Assembly: GCA_003245835.1 (NCBI GenBank)
Contig: QKCC01000048.1
Span: 1 to 34,299 of the forward strand
DNA from: Spirochaetales bacterium
GTDB taxonomy: Bacteria > Spirochaetota > Spirochaetia > UBA9216
Length of the DNA: 34,299 nt
Reading direction: 5' to 3'
Below are positions 14,349 to 22,064 of the stretch, one piece after another; position 1 is the first letter of the stretch; every line of letters begins with the position of its first letter. Made by a program: the position numbers and the translations under genes. The notes below the pieces were generated by a model. The model saw only the letters and a list, made by a program, of their open reading frames with translations, ran no database searches and was not told the origin of the DNA.

Positions 14349-16616
14349 TCAGTTTCCTTTAATATTTCGAATTTCCCAGCACCTGTGAATTGATTTCTTT
14401 CTTGTGAAATCGGGATCGAGCGTACGTTCAGTGATGTCGGTTATCATGAATTCGGTCATCAGCTGTTCACTCATTTTGAATTTCCTGAAGTTGTTGCAGA
14501 AGAGAAGCACACCGTCTGTGCTCAGTCTGGAGGCGACAGTTCTGATAAGGTTTTCATGATCCCGCTGTAAATCAAAAATATCATTTCTGTCCTTGGAATT
14601 TGAGAATGTGGGCGGATCAAGAAAGATAAGATCCCAACGGCCAATGGATTTCTCGAGCCATTGCATACAGTCGCTTTTAACCCTGGTGTGTGCTTCAGAA
14701 GAAAAACCGTTAAGCTGCATATTGGATTCAGCCCAGTCAAGATAAGTTGAGGAAGCATCCACAGAGGTTGTAGATACAGCCCCGCCGGCTGCCGCATAGA
14801 CCGATGCGGTTCCCGTATAGCAGAAAAGGTTCAGAAAGCTTTTCCCCTCTGCGCTTTCTTTGATCAGCTTGCGGATAGGCCTGCTGTCGAGGAAGATTCC
14901 TGTATCGAGATATGTTTCTGTGTCAATATAAAATCTAAGTCCGTGTTCCCTTATTATTCTTCTGCGTGCCGAGCCGTAATCCCTTTCTTTTTTTTCATAC
15001 TGGCTGCTGCCGCGCTGTTTCTTTCTCTGTTTGAGCTTCACCTGTTTTTCATCAAGTTCAAGCCATGACTGAACTGCCTGAACCGCCTCGTTAAGCCTTA
15101 CCGCTGCCGCGACGGGGTCAATTGTTTTCGGCGGGGCATATTCCTGAATTACGGCTTCGGGCGGGTAGATATCTACAGCGACTGAGTATTCAGGCATGTC
15201 GGCGTCATACAGCCTGTAGCATTCTGCAGCGCCTGAGTTAATCCATTTCTTCAGCTGTTTGGCATTTTTCTTCAGCCGGTTGTACATCATCTGCGCTCCC
15301 GGTGAAAGTTCCCCGAAGGAAGGGTAACTGCGGTCGGACTCCTTAGCGTCTGGAATAGCCTCAGCTGCACCTGGCCGGCTGTCTTCAGGACGGTTCTCAA
15401 AGATCCTGAACTGGGCCAGGATGCAGCGGATGCCGCCGTTATATACTGTATTAATCTTTTCGGCCCTGAGTCCCACGGCCTCTGAAAGTTCGCGATGGCC
15501 GGTCAGAAGCGCTATTTTCCAGCCTGAATACTTCTTCTTAAACACTTCACCCATTTTAAGGTAGAACAGAAGCATGTCGTCATTCTTGTTCAGCCGTTCT
15601 CCGTACGGGGGATTTACCGCAATAAAGCGGCTGATTTCCGGGGCTTCCTTGTCATCCTGCTGCGCCGGAGACGGCGGCCCGCCTTTGAAAAAATCGTCCT
15701 TACTGATGTCGATAAGGCCTGCTTTATACAGTTCTGCTGCAGCGCTGTTTCTGAGGTTGGTCCTTGCTGCCGTGACTGCAGCCGGGTTGAGGTCCCTGCC
15801 GAAAAACAGCGGTTCTCCCGCGGCGGTTTTAATCAATGCAGCGATGCCGGTCCTGCGCCGCTGTTCCGCCTCAGCTTTCAGCTTTGACCACAATTCGGGA
15901 CGGTGGTGCAGCCATTTTTCAAAACCGAACCTTTTCCGGCTGATTCCGGGTGCTGTATCTGACGCAATCAAGAGTGCTTCCGTAATCAGTGTTCCCGAGC
16001 CGCACATCGGATCGAGGAACATAAACCTGGACGAGGCTGCATCCCTGTCCCAGCCCGAACGGAGCAGGACGGCTGCAGCTGTATTTTCCCTGACGGCTGC
16101 CTTGACTGTCTCAATTCTGTAGCCGCGTTTGTGCAGCCCGGCGCCCGAAAGATCTAGTGCTATAGCCGCGCGGGTGAGCGTTATATGGATATTGAGCCTT
16201 ATATCGGGATTGTCAGTATCGACTGACGGCCGTTTGCCGGTAAGTTTTCTTGCCCGGTCAACAATCCCGTCCTTTACCGACAGGGCCGCGTAGGCCGGTG
16301 TGCAGATCTTTGTTTTTGTAAGGTTGGCGTCAACCGCAATAGTGGCATTCGCACTGAAATGGTTTTCCCACTCGAAACCTTCCGCTCCGGCTTTTATATC
16401 TTCCGGTTTTTCAGCGTCGAAGGATACTAATGGAAAAAGAATTCTGTTCGCAATCCGCGACCACAGGCATGCACGGTACGCCGTCTCGATGCTTCCGTTG
16501 AAACCGGCGCCGCCGTGGGCCATCTGTATTTCGGTCGCTCCGAACGATTCGAGTTCGGTTTTCAGAAGTTCTTCAAGATAAACCGGGCATGTGGCAAAAA
16601 ATGTATAAATTTCCAT
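14349..16616 (-). CDS. rlmL: Bifunctional 23S rRNA methyltransferase RlmKL
   Basis: 755 aa, two methyltransferases in one chain. The N-terminal half has a THUMP-like RNA-binding region (about 45-155), a SAM loop LDPMCGSGT (201-209) and the catalytic NPPYGERL (335-342), as in RlmL, which makes m2G2445 of 23S rRNA (E. coli numbering). The C-terminal half has FLNLFCYTGTASVYAAAGGA (594-613) and FLDPPTFSNS (665-674), as in RlmK, which makes m7G2069. A basic, disordered stretch (about 527-553) joins them. The length compares with the fused protein of E. coli. It starts 19 nt after the udk stop and has no clear Shine-Dalgarno sequence; TATAAA lies 8 nt before the ATG. It could be read through from udk or have its own start. 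Confidence 0.92.
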   Translation of the reverse strand: MEIYTFFATCPVYLEELLKTELESFGATEIQMAHGGAGFNGSIETAYRACLWSRIANRILFPLVSFDAEKPEDIKAGAEGFEWENHFSANATIAVDANLTKTKICTPAYAALSVKDGIVDRARKLTGKRPSVDTDNPDIRLNIHITLTRAAIALDLSGAGLHKRGYRIETVKAAVRENTAAAVLLRSGWDRDAASSRFMFLDPMCGSGTLITEALLIASDTAPGISRKRFGFEKWLHHRPELWSKLKAEAEQRRRTGIAALIKTAAGEPLFFGRDLNPAAVTAARTNLRNSAAAELYKAGLIDISKDDFFKGGPPSPAQQDDKEAPEISRFIAVNPPYGERLNKNDDMLLFYLKMGEVFKKKYSGWKIALLTGHRELSEAVGLRAEKINTVYNGGIRCILAQFRIFENRPEDSRPGAAEAIPDAKESDRSYPSFGELSPGAQMMYNRLKKNAKQLKKWINSGAAECYRLYDADMPEYSVAVDIYPPEAVIQEYAPPKTIDPVAAAVRLNEAVQAVQSWLELDEKQVKLKQRKKQRGSSQYEKKERDYGSARRRIIREHGLRFYIDTETYLDTGIFLDSRPIRKLIKESAEGKSFLNLFCYTGTASVYAAAGGAVSTTSVDASSTYLDWAESNMQLNGFSSEAHTRVKSDCMQWLEKSIGRWDLIFLDPPTFSNSKDRNDIFDLQRDHENLIRTVASRLSTDGVLLFCNNFRKFKMSEQLMTEFMITDITERTLDPDFTRKKSIHRCWEIRNIKGN

Positions 16617-16635
16617 ATTACGTTTTTATATCCTG

Positions 16636-17247
16636 CTATTTAAGTGTCGTGCTGATAAACGATGTCAGAACCTGAAGCGCCATCTGGTTGTAGCCGCCTT
16701 CGGGAATAATCAGGTCGGCAAATGCCTTGGTCGGCTCGATGAACTCAATGTGCCCGGGTCGGACAACTTCGAGGTACTGCTTGATGACGGAGTCGACGGT
16801 TCTTCCCCGTTCTTCTATGTCGCGTTTCATTCTTCGGATGAACCTGACATCGGACGGCGTATCTACAAAGAGTTTCAGATCGACAATATCCCTTATACGC
16901 CTGTCCGAATAAATCATTATTCCTTCGTAGATTATTACCTTCTTGGGTTCGACCCTGACGGTGTTGTCCGATCTGCAGTGATGGACAAAATCATACTGCG
17001 GCATGTCGACAGCCCTGCCGTTTTTCAGTTCCATAAGCTGTTCATAAAGCAGATCCGTATCGAACGCATCGGGATGATCGAAGTTGAACGCAGTAATGTT
17101 CCGGTTGTTTATATGCTTGGCTGATTTATAGTAGTTATCCTGGGGGATGAAGACGAAGTCGGGTACGATTTCTTCTATCTGCCTTACTATTGTTGTTTTG
17201 CCCGAACCCGAGCCTCCGCAAATGCCTATAATGTATGTTCCATCCAT
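16636..17247 (-). CDS. udk: Uridine kinase
   Basis: 203 aa. The P-loop GGSGSGKT is at residues 11-18. IPQDNYYKSA, FNFDHPDAFD and MPQYDFVHHCR carry the substrate-binding Asp/Tyr/His residues of uridine/cytidine kinases, and VIIYEGIMIYSDRRIRD the following EG motif. RFIRRMKRDIEERGRTVDS matches the lid helix with conserved arginines. It phosphorylates uridine or cytidine to UMP/CMP in pyrimidine salvage. The ATG at 17247 lies 6 nt after TATACT, with TCGACA 17 nt further up and no Shine-Dalgarno sequence: the best-supported leaderless promoter in the window. rlmKL follows at 19 nt. Confidence 0.9.
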   Translation of the reverse strand: MDGTYIIGICGGSGSGKTTIVRQIEEIVPDFVFIPQDNYYKSAKHINNRNITAFNFDHPDAFDTDLLYEQLMELKNGRAVDMPQYDFVHHCRSDNTVRVEPKKVIIYEGIMIYSDRRIRDIVDLKLFVDTPSDVRFIRRMKRDIEERGRTVDSVIKQYLEVVRPGHIEFIEPTKAFADLIIPEGGYNQMALQVLTSFISTTLK

Positions 17248-17253
17248 GGTGTA

Positions 17254-17282
17254 AGTATAGGCAATTTAAACGGAGTTGTCGA
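17254..17282 (-). promoter_or_regulatory. Leaderless-type promoter of udk
   Basis: Leftward TCGACA (17277-17282), a 17-nt spacer and TATACT (17254-17259), then 6 nt to the ATG. The predicted +1 coincides with the start codon. Confidence 0.6.
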
Positions 17283-17311
17283 GCTTGCGGATGACTAATT
17301 GAACGGAAGGA

Positions 17312-18154
17312 TTAACGAACGCTGCGCCCCTGTTTGAGCCAGTTCAGGGCGAGTCCGAACCATGTACCAAGGTTCAGCCCCTCAAGTTCTTCCGGGTTTC
17401 GTACTCTTTCATTTCCCAGGGACATCGCATGACCGCCGTGCTGATAGAAGTGGAACTCACATTCCGTTCCGGCTTTGTTCAAGGCTGAGGCGAGGTTCAG
17501 ATAATCGGTAACAGGCACAACCCTGTCTTCCTGTGTTCCCCAGATGAAGGTTCTCGGAATGCCGGGGCTGATATGATTCAACAGGTTGAATTTTTCCCGT
17601 TCTTCCGGGGTCAGCCCTGTTTTACCGGCCATTATTTCCACAGAATAAAAGCCGTCGGGGCCCGGCATATGATCTTCCGAAGGGTTTGACAGCGTTACTG
17701 CCGGGTAGCCCAAAACTATATTGGCCGGTCTGAAAACCGAATAATCATTGCGCTGGCCCAGGAGTTCGCTGCTGCTGTAAAAAAGACCGAGACTTAATGC
17801 GAGGTAGCCGCCGGCACTGAAGCCGGTAATGCTGACGTCATCCGGATCAATCCCGAACTCATCTGATTTCTCCTTAATGAGTTTAACTGATGCGGCGGCC
17901 TCGCGTAATGCGGCCGGAAAGGGGTTTTCTATTCCAAGTGAGTAGTTCAGCACAAACACGCAGTATCCTGCATTCAGGTATGCTACAGCGACGGGTTCCG
18001 CTTCACTGTCTGCCAGAACCCGGAAACCGCCGCCGGGGCAGACAATCATTGCCGGACGAAGGCTTCCCGGCTGTTTATTTTTTAATTCAACAGGAAGGTA
18101 GCCGATTAATTCTGCTGCGGATGATTCTACAGGCTTAAATTTAATATATTTCAT
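17312..18154 (-). CDS. Alpha/beta hydrolase, esterase type (BD-FAE/acetyl esterase-like)
   Basis: 280 aa, alpha/beta hydrolase fold without a signal peptide. The oxyanion loop is GGGF (41-44), the nucleophile elbow GFSAGG with S113, an acid candidate D210 in WGTQEDRVVP, and the base H242 in HGGHAMSLG. This arrangement is seen in carboxylesterases and acetylxylan-esterase-like enzymes related to BD-FAE. The substrate is a small ester or acylated sugar, and this cannot be refined. The ATG at 18154 lies 6 nt after a TATAAT box and has no Shine-Dalgarno sequence. It is divergent from the phenylacetate-CoA ligase gene and ends 64 nt before udk. Confidence 0.82.
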   Translation of the reverse strand: MKYIKFKPVESSAAELIGYLPVELKNKQPGSLRPAMIVCPGGGFRVLADSEAEPVAVAYLNAGYCVFVLNYSLGIENPFPAALREAAASVKLIKEKSDEFGIDPDDVSITGFSAGGYLALSLGLFYSSSELLGQRNDYSVFRPANIVLGYPAVTLSNPSEDHMPGPDGFYSVEIMAGKTGLTPEEREKFNLLNHISPGIPRTFIWGTQEDRVVPVTDYLNLASALNKAGTECEFHFYQHGGHAMSLGNERVRNPEELEGLNLGTWFGLALNWLKQGRSVR

Positions 18155-18160
18155 GGCACC

Positions 18161-18188
18161 ATTATAAGGATGCGTTGGAACAAATCAA
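18161..18188 (-). promoter_or_regulatory. Leaderless-type promoter of the esterase gene
   Basis: Leftward TTGATT (18183-18188), a 16-nt spacer and TATAAT (18161-18166), with 6 nt to the ATG at 18154. Confidence 0.55.
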
Positions 18189-18226
18189 TAAATGTTCATA
18201 CAGATAGTTTCGATTTCTTTTTGAGC

Positions 18227-18255
18227 TTGAAATTCTATCTGCCTGAGATTATTAT
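18227..18255 (+). promoter_or_regulatory. Promoter of the phenylacetate-CoA ligase operon
   Basis: TTGAAA (18227-18232), a 17-nt spacer and TATTAT (18250-18255). The predicted start is near 18262, giving a leader of about 80 nt. Confidence 0.5.
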
Positions 18256-18261
18256 AAAACG

Positions 18262-18274
18262 ACCGAACAGTCGG
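18262..18274. promoter_or_regulatory. TetR-type dyad at the transcription start (candidate operator)
   Basis: ACCGAACAGTCGG contains CCGA/TCGG arms around a 4-nt centre, the shape of many TetR-family operators. It sits on the predicted +1, where a bound repressor would block initiation. The regulator is not identified; the TetR protein encoded at 3911-4465 is one candidate. Confidence 0.35.
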
Positions 18275-18342
18275 AGACGCTGTATCGGTTTTCATCACGG
18301 GAACCCGCCTCCTCGCGGGGACATTCTATGTAGGAGAAGCAG

Positions 18343-19644
18343 ATGATCTGGAATGAAAAAATTGAAACGATGCCCCAATCCGACCTCGAGAAAATGCAGG
18401 TTGAGAACCTTTCAAAACTGGCAGAAACACTCTATAAAAAGGTCGATTTTTATAAGAAGAAATTTGATGAAGCAGGTGTGAAGCCCTCGGATATTCAGAG
18501 TATCAAAGATATTGCAAAACTGCCGTTCACAACAAAAGACGAACTCAGGCTCACGTATCCGTACGGCCTGCTGGCTGTAGATGAAACCGAAATAGTCGAG
18601 ATCCACCAGTCTTCCGGAACTACGGGAACACCGGTCGTAGACGCATACACTCAGAAGGATATTGATATCTGGTCTGAAGGAATGGCCCGATGTCTTACAA
18701 TGGCCGGGGCAGGCAAGGGCGATGTTATACAGAACGCCTACGGTTACGGACTTTTTACCGGCGGACTCGGCGTGCACTACGGTGCCCGGGCAATCGGGGC
18801 CAACGTAATTCCGATATCAGGCGGAAACACCGATCGTCAGCTGAAGGTTATGAAGGATTTCGGCGCAACATTTCTGACATGCACCCCCTCATATTCGCTG
18901 TATATTGCAGAATTCGCAGCTGAGCAGGGAATTTCTATGAAAGATATGAAGGTAAAGGCCGGCGCATTCGGCGCAGAACCCTGGACCGAAGAGATGCGCA
19001 GAGAGATGGAAGCCCACCTGCATCTGGACGCGTATGATATTTACGGACTAACCGAGATTATCGGGCCCGGCGTTGCAAATGAATGTGAATGCAAGGACGG
19101 CCTGCATGTGAATGAGGACCTGTTTTACCCTGAAATTATCAATCCCGAAACTGGTGAAGTGCTGCCTGACGGACAGAAGGGCGAGCTTGTGTTTACAACA
19201 CTCACGAAGGAAGGGACACCGATCCTGAGGTACCGCACACGCGATATTACTTACCTTACAAGGGGGACCTGTTCATGCGGCAGGACTTCGGTAAAAATGC
19301 ATAGACTTATGGGAAGGACCGATGATATGCTGATTATACGCGGCGTCAACGTCTTCCCGACACAGATCGAAGAGATCCTTGTGCAGATGGAAGAAACTCA
19401 GCCGCATTACCAGATAGTCGTGGACCGCGGGCAGAAGCACCTTGATGAGGTCGAGGTCTGGGTCGAGGTTAAGGATGAATTCTTTTCAGACGAAACAAGA
19501 AAGATGGAGGGGCTGAGATCCCGGATTAAGGATGAAATGAAGCATAAACTCGGCATAAGCGCCGTGATTAAGCTGATGGAGCCTAAATCGATAGAGCGAA
19601 GCATCGGAAAGGCAAAACGGGTAGTAGACAAGCGTAACCTATAG
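18343..19644 (+). CDS. paaK: Phenylacetate-CoA ligase
   Basis: 433 aa, normal length for PaaK-type ligases. The ATP-binding motif [10 protein letters not shown] starts at residue 90. [15 protein letters not shown] and [20 protein letters not shown] are characteristic of the family, and [20 protein letters not shown] marks the C-terminal lid. It activates an aryl-acetic acid with ATP and CoA; in anaerobes the paralogues act on phenylacetate and on products of aromatic amino acid fermentation. An ACT-domain protein follows, the pairing common beside indolepyruvate ferredoxin oxidoreductase genes, but those are absent here. The ATG has TAGGAG 6-8 nt upstream. Confidence 0.92.
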   Translation: MIWNEKIETMPQSDLEKMQVENLSKLAETLYKKVDFYKKKFDEAGVKPSDIQSIKDIAKLPFTTKDELRLTYPYGLLAVDETEIVEIHQSSGTTGTPVVDAYTQKDIDIWSEGMARCLTMAGAGKGDVIQNAYGYGLFTGGLGVHYGARAIGANVIPISGGNTDRQLKVMKDFGATFLTCTPSYSLYIAEFAAEQGISMKDMKVKAGAFGAEPWTEEMRREMEAHLHLDAYDIYGLTEIIGPGVANECECKDGLHVNEDLFYPEIINPETGEVLPDGQKGELVFTTLTKEGTPILRYRTRDITYLTRGTCSCGRTSVKMHRLMGRTDDMLIIRGVNVFPTQIEEILVQMEETQPHYQIVVDRGQKHLDEVEVWVEVKDEFFSDETRKMEGLRSRIKDEMKHKLGISAVIKLMEPKSIERSIGKAKRVVDKRNL

Positions 19645-19654
19645 GAGTGTATAA

Positions 19655-20071
19655 ATGGCATTAAAACAGATTTCAGTCTTTTTAGAGAATAAATCGGGCA
19701 GGCTTGCCGAGGTAAGCGCGTTAATCAGCAATGCCGGAATAAATTTCCGGGCAATCAGTATTGCCGATACCGCTGATTTCGGTATTCTCAGGATGATCGT
19801 CGACAAACCTGACGATGCCCTTAAGCTGCTTGAGACAAACGGTTTTACGGCGAAAGAAAACCTTGTGCTCGGTGTTGAGGTGGATGATCATCCGGGCGGA
19901 ATGGCCGGCGTTATGAAGCTTTTTGACGAGAACAATGTAAACATCGAATATCTTTATTCCTCTCTCGAGAGCGGGACCGAGAAAGCGGTTATTATTTTCA
20001 AGGTTGAGGATGTTCAGCACGGAATTAAAATCCTTGAGAAGTATAACGTCAGCAGGATATCTCATTTTTAG
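19655..20071 (+). CDS. Tandem ACT-domain protein
   Basis: 138 aa made of two ACT repeats. The first begins QISVFLENKSGRLAEVSALI and the second VLGVEVDDHPGGMAGVMKLF, each with the loop that binds amino acids at the dimer interface. No catalytic domain is attached. Such proteins occur beside phenylacetate-CoA ligases and are thought to sense aromatic or branched amino acids; direct evidence is not known to me. It starts 10 nt after the ligase stop with AGGAG before the ATG, so co-expression is very likely. Confidence 0.88.
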   Translation: MALKQISVFLENKSGRLAEVSALISNAGINFRAISIADTADFGILRMIVDKPDDALKLLETNGFTAKENLVLGVEVDDHPGGMAGVMKLFDENNVNIEYLYSSLESGTEKAVIIFKVEDVQHGIKILEKYNVSRISHF

Positions 20072-20077
20072 CATGAT

Positions 20078-20791
20078 ATGGCTGTCGGTATGAAAATTTC
20101 ACGATTCGCAGGCGCTGCATTAATTGCAGTGTCTGTTTTTTTTACATCATGTTCTACTCCGGCTGTTTATACGGATGCGGACCTATCCTCGGGTGTTGTT
20201 CTGTCGGAAGCGGGCGGAAACTATACCCTTAAATCGTCGGCTCAGCCCGCTGATGCGCCTGTTTTGATTTTTTATCCCGGTGGGCTTGTTGACGAAGGCG
20301 CCTACCTGCCTGTTCTGAGTATGATCGCTGCCGGAGGCGTCGAGATTGTCCTTGTGTCCATGCCGCTTGACCTTGCGGTCTTTAATCAGAATGCAGCGCT
20401 CGGTATTGCGGAAGACTACAGCGGCAGGGCTATTTACATAGCGGGACATTCGCTCGGAGGCGTGATGGCCGCCGGAGTATGCAGCAAAACCCCGGAAACA
20501 TTCAGCGGGCTTGCGCTTTGGGCTTCGTACACAACCGAGAAAAACGACCTCAGCGGAAGCGGACTCCGCGTTCTGTCGCTCAGAGGCAGCCGGGACGGGG
20601 TAGCCGCGCCTGAAGAAATTGCAGCCGCGGATTATCTGCTGCCTGCCGATACGGTAATTACAGTGATAGAAGGCGGCAACCATTCCGGTTTCGGTTCGTA
20701 CGGGCCCCAGAAGGGAGACCTTGAAGCCAGCATAACTAAAGATGAACAGCACCGGATAATCGCTGAGAGCATGCTTCTATTTATCAAATAA
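20078..20791 (+). CDS. Lipoprotein alpha/beta hydrolase
   Basis: 237 aa. A lipobox, FFTSC with C25, follows a hydrophobic N-terminus, so the protein should be lipid-anchored outside the cytoplasm. The hydrolase core shows FYPGGLVDEGAY, IAGHSLGGVMAAG with nucleophile S125, a likely acid in RGSRDGVAAPEE, and GGNHSGFGSYG with the catalytic His. It looks like a compact family of bacterial surface esterases of unknown substrate. It begins 6 nt after the ACT gene stop without a Shine-Dalgarno sequence, so it may be translated by coupling in the same operon. The ATG at 20090 is an alternative start. It converges on the next gene with 22 nt between stops. Confidence 0.8.
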   Translation: MAVGMKISRFAGAALIAVSVFFTSCSTPAVYTDADLSSGVVLSEAGGNYTLKSSAQPADAPVLIFYPGGLVDEGAYLPVLSMIAAGGVEIVLVSMPLDLAVFNQNAALGIAEDYSGRAIYIAGHSLGGVMAAGVCSKTPETFSGLALWASYTTEKNDLSGSGLRVLSLRGSRDGVAAPEEIAAADYLLPADTVITVIEGGNHSGFGSYGPQKGDLEASITKDEQHRIIAESMLLFIK

Positions 20792-20813
20792 TCCGAATAA
20801 GGGCTTCTATCGT

Positions 20814-21791
20814 TTAATTCGCGGCTGTTTTTTTACTTCTGCCGAAAATTTTCAGAAGAAGTATCAGGGCTATTCCTCCGCCGTAAAGCGCAGTCGGGAT
20901 AAAACTGATTTCATAGATTCTGCCGAATCCCCTGAAGCTGTACATCAGGACAACCGCCGCGGCATACAGTATTATGGTCAATACAGCAATGATTCTTTTC
21001 TTTGTAAGACCGTGGATATAGGTAAACGCAAACATGAAAAGAAATCCGGACAGGAACATGGTCCAGATCGGGTTCTCTTTCTGAATTGTAATCAAGGTTC
21101 CGTGTACGGCCACCATTGTTTCAAGCAGAACGATCCATTTCATATCGTAATGCAGCTTTGTCCTGAACATACTCAGCTGGATAAAAAGCAGGAACATGTA
21201 GAAAAACCCGGACAGAAGTCCGTATGTACCTTCCATCGGATGAAACCAGAATGTATAGACAAGCGCCCATGCAATGAAGATTCCATGGATCTTTTGGAGA
21301 AATAATGTTCCATTCCGGGGAATGCTTATCTTAATGCCCAGAATGAACCCCCTTTTGGGGGTCAGCATGACTAGAGTCAGCACCAGCATCACTATAACCG
21401 ACCCCTGGGATGTCCAGATCGGAACATCCTGTGCGAGCCCGTCATACCAGATATGCGTCTGCACCAGGTGCAGAAGTATGAATAGAAGGTTGCCTGTGAG
21501 TGCCGCGATATTGAAGGGGTTTATCAGCTTTCCGTCACGTACCTGCTGCTTTCTTGCCCGCAGGATCACTGCAAAAATAAATAACTGGTGCAGTGCGTAT
21601 CCAATCCATGCGCTGATTCTGGAAGCGGCTGTCGGGTCAGCCAGCTGCCAGTAATACCAGCTGGCGCCGGCATCAGGAAGGTGCGGGATGTCTGCAAGTC
21701 TTCCTCCCAATGCCCAAATCAGAATAATCAGCGCAGCGCTTACACAAAGTGAAATTATCAGGACTGTTTTGACAGTTATAATCCTGCTCAT
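20814..21791 (-). CDS. Polytopic membrane protein with intramembrane histidines
   Basis: 325 aa from the ATG at 21791, which has GGAGG 6 nt upstream; the longer frame to 21806 has no such site. About nine or ten hydrophobic segments cover the chain. Histidines lie in or at the ends of several: ALHQLFIF, ILLHLVQTHIW, KIHGIFIAW, TFWFHPMEG, TMVAVHGTL and FTYIHGLTK. Paired histidines in helices recall b-type cytochromes such as ferric reductases, but no full motif is recognised and the family is unknown to me. It lies 100 nt downstream of the feo genes on the same strand, so a role in reducing iron for Feo is a testable guess. Confidence 0.65.
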   Translation of the reverse strand: MSRIITVKTVLIISLCVSAALIILIWALGGRLADIPHLPDAGASWYYWQLADPTAASRISAWIGYALHQLFIFAVILRARKQQVRDGKLINPFNIAALTGNLLFILLHLVQTHIWYDGLAQDVPIWTSQGSVIVMLVLTLVMLTPKRGFILGIKISIPRNGTLFLQKIHGIFIAWALVYTFWFHPMEGTYGLLSGFFYMFLLFIQLSMFRTKLHYDMKWIVLLETMVAVHGTLITIQKENPIWTMFLSGFLFMFAFTYIHGLTKKRIIAVLTIILYAAAVVLMYSFRGFGRIYEISFIPTALYGGGIALILLLKIFGRSKKTAAN

Positions 21792-21891
21792 ATATTGCCT
21801 CCGCATAAAAGACTGTTTCCGTCATCCGATCTGTATAAAAATAATTTTAAAACAGCCGGAGCCGAATTGGCAACATATTTTACAGCATATT

Positions 21892-22062
21892 TTAAAGGCA
21901 GTCCTGACTGGATTTGGTATTTACGGAGCAGGCTGAAGCCGCTGAGCACCCGCCGCATCCGGGACATGATGCCCCCTTCTTTTTATTCCGGCGCAGGTTC
22001 CATACGGCAAGCGTGAGAACCGCAGCGATAACCAGGATTACGATAAAATCAATTCCGTTCAT
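21892..22062 (-). CDS. FeoB-associated Cys-rich membrane protein
   Basis: 56 aa. One N-terminal membrane helix (IDFIVILVIAAVLTLAVW) is followed by a basic stretch (RRNKKKG) and a Cys cluster C33-x2-C36-x2-C39-x5-C45 with C55 near the end. This is the standard layout of the short Cys-rich protein encoded right after feoB in many bacteria. It probably binds iron or an Fe-S cluster at the cytoplasmic face and assists or regulates FeoB, though its role is not settled. The ATG lies 2 nt after the feoB stop, so translation is coupled. Confidence 0.85.
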   Translation of the reverse strand: MNGIDFIVILVIAAVLTLAVWNLRRNKKKGASCPGCGGCSAASACSVNTKSSQDCL

Positions 22063-22064
22063 GT

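Noticed and set aside
18298-18319. Hairpins in the ligase leader considered as a terminator or known riboswitch
   Set aside because: No T-run follows, and no riboswitch consensus I know is matched; kept only as a speculative finding.
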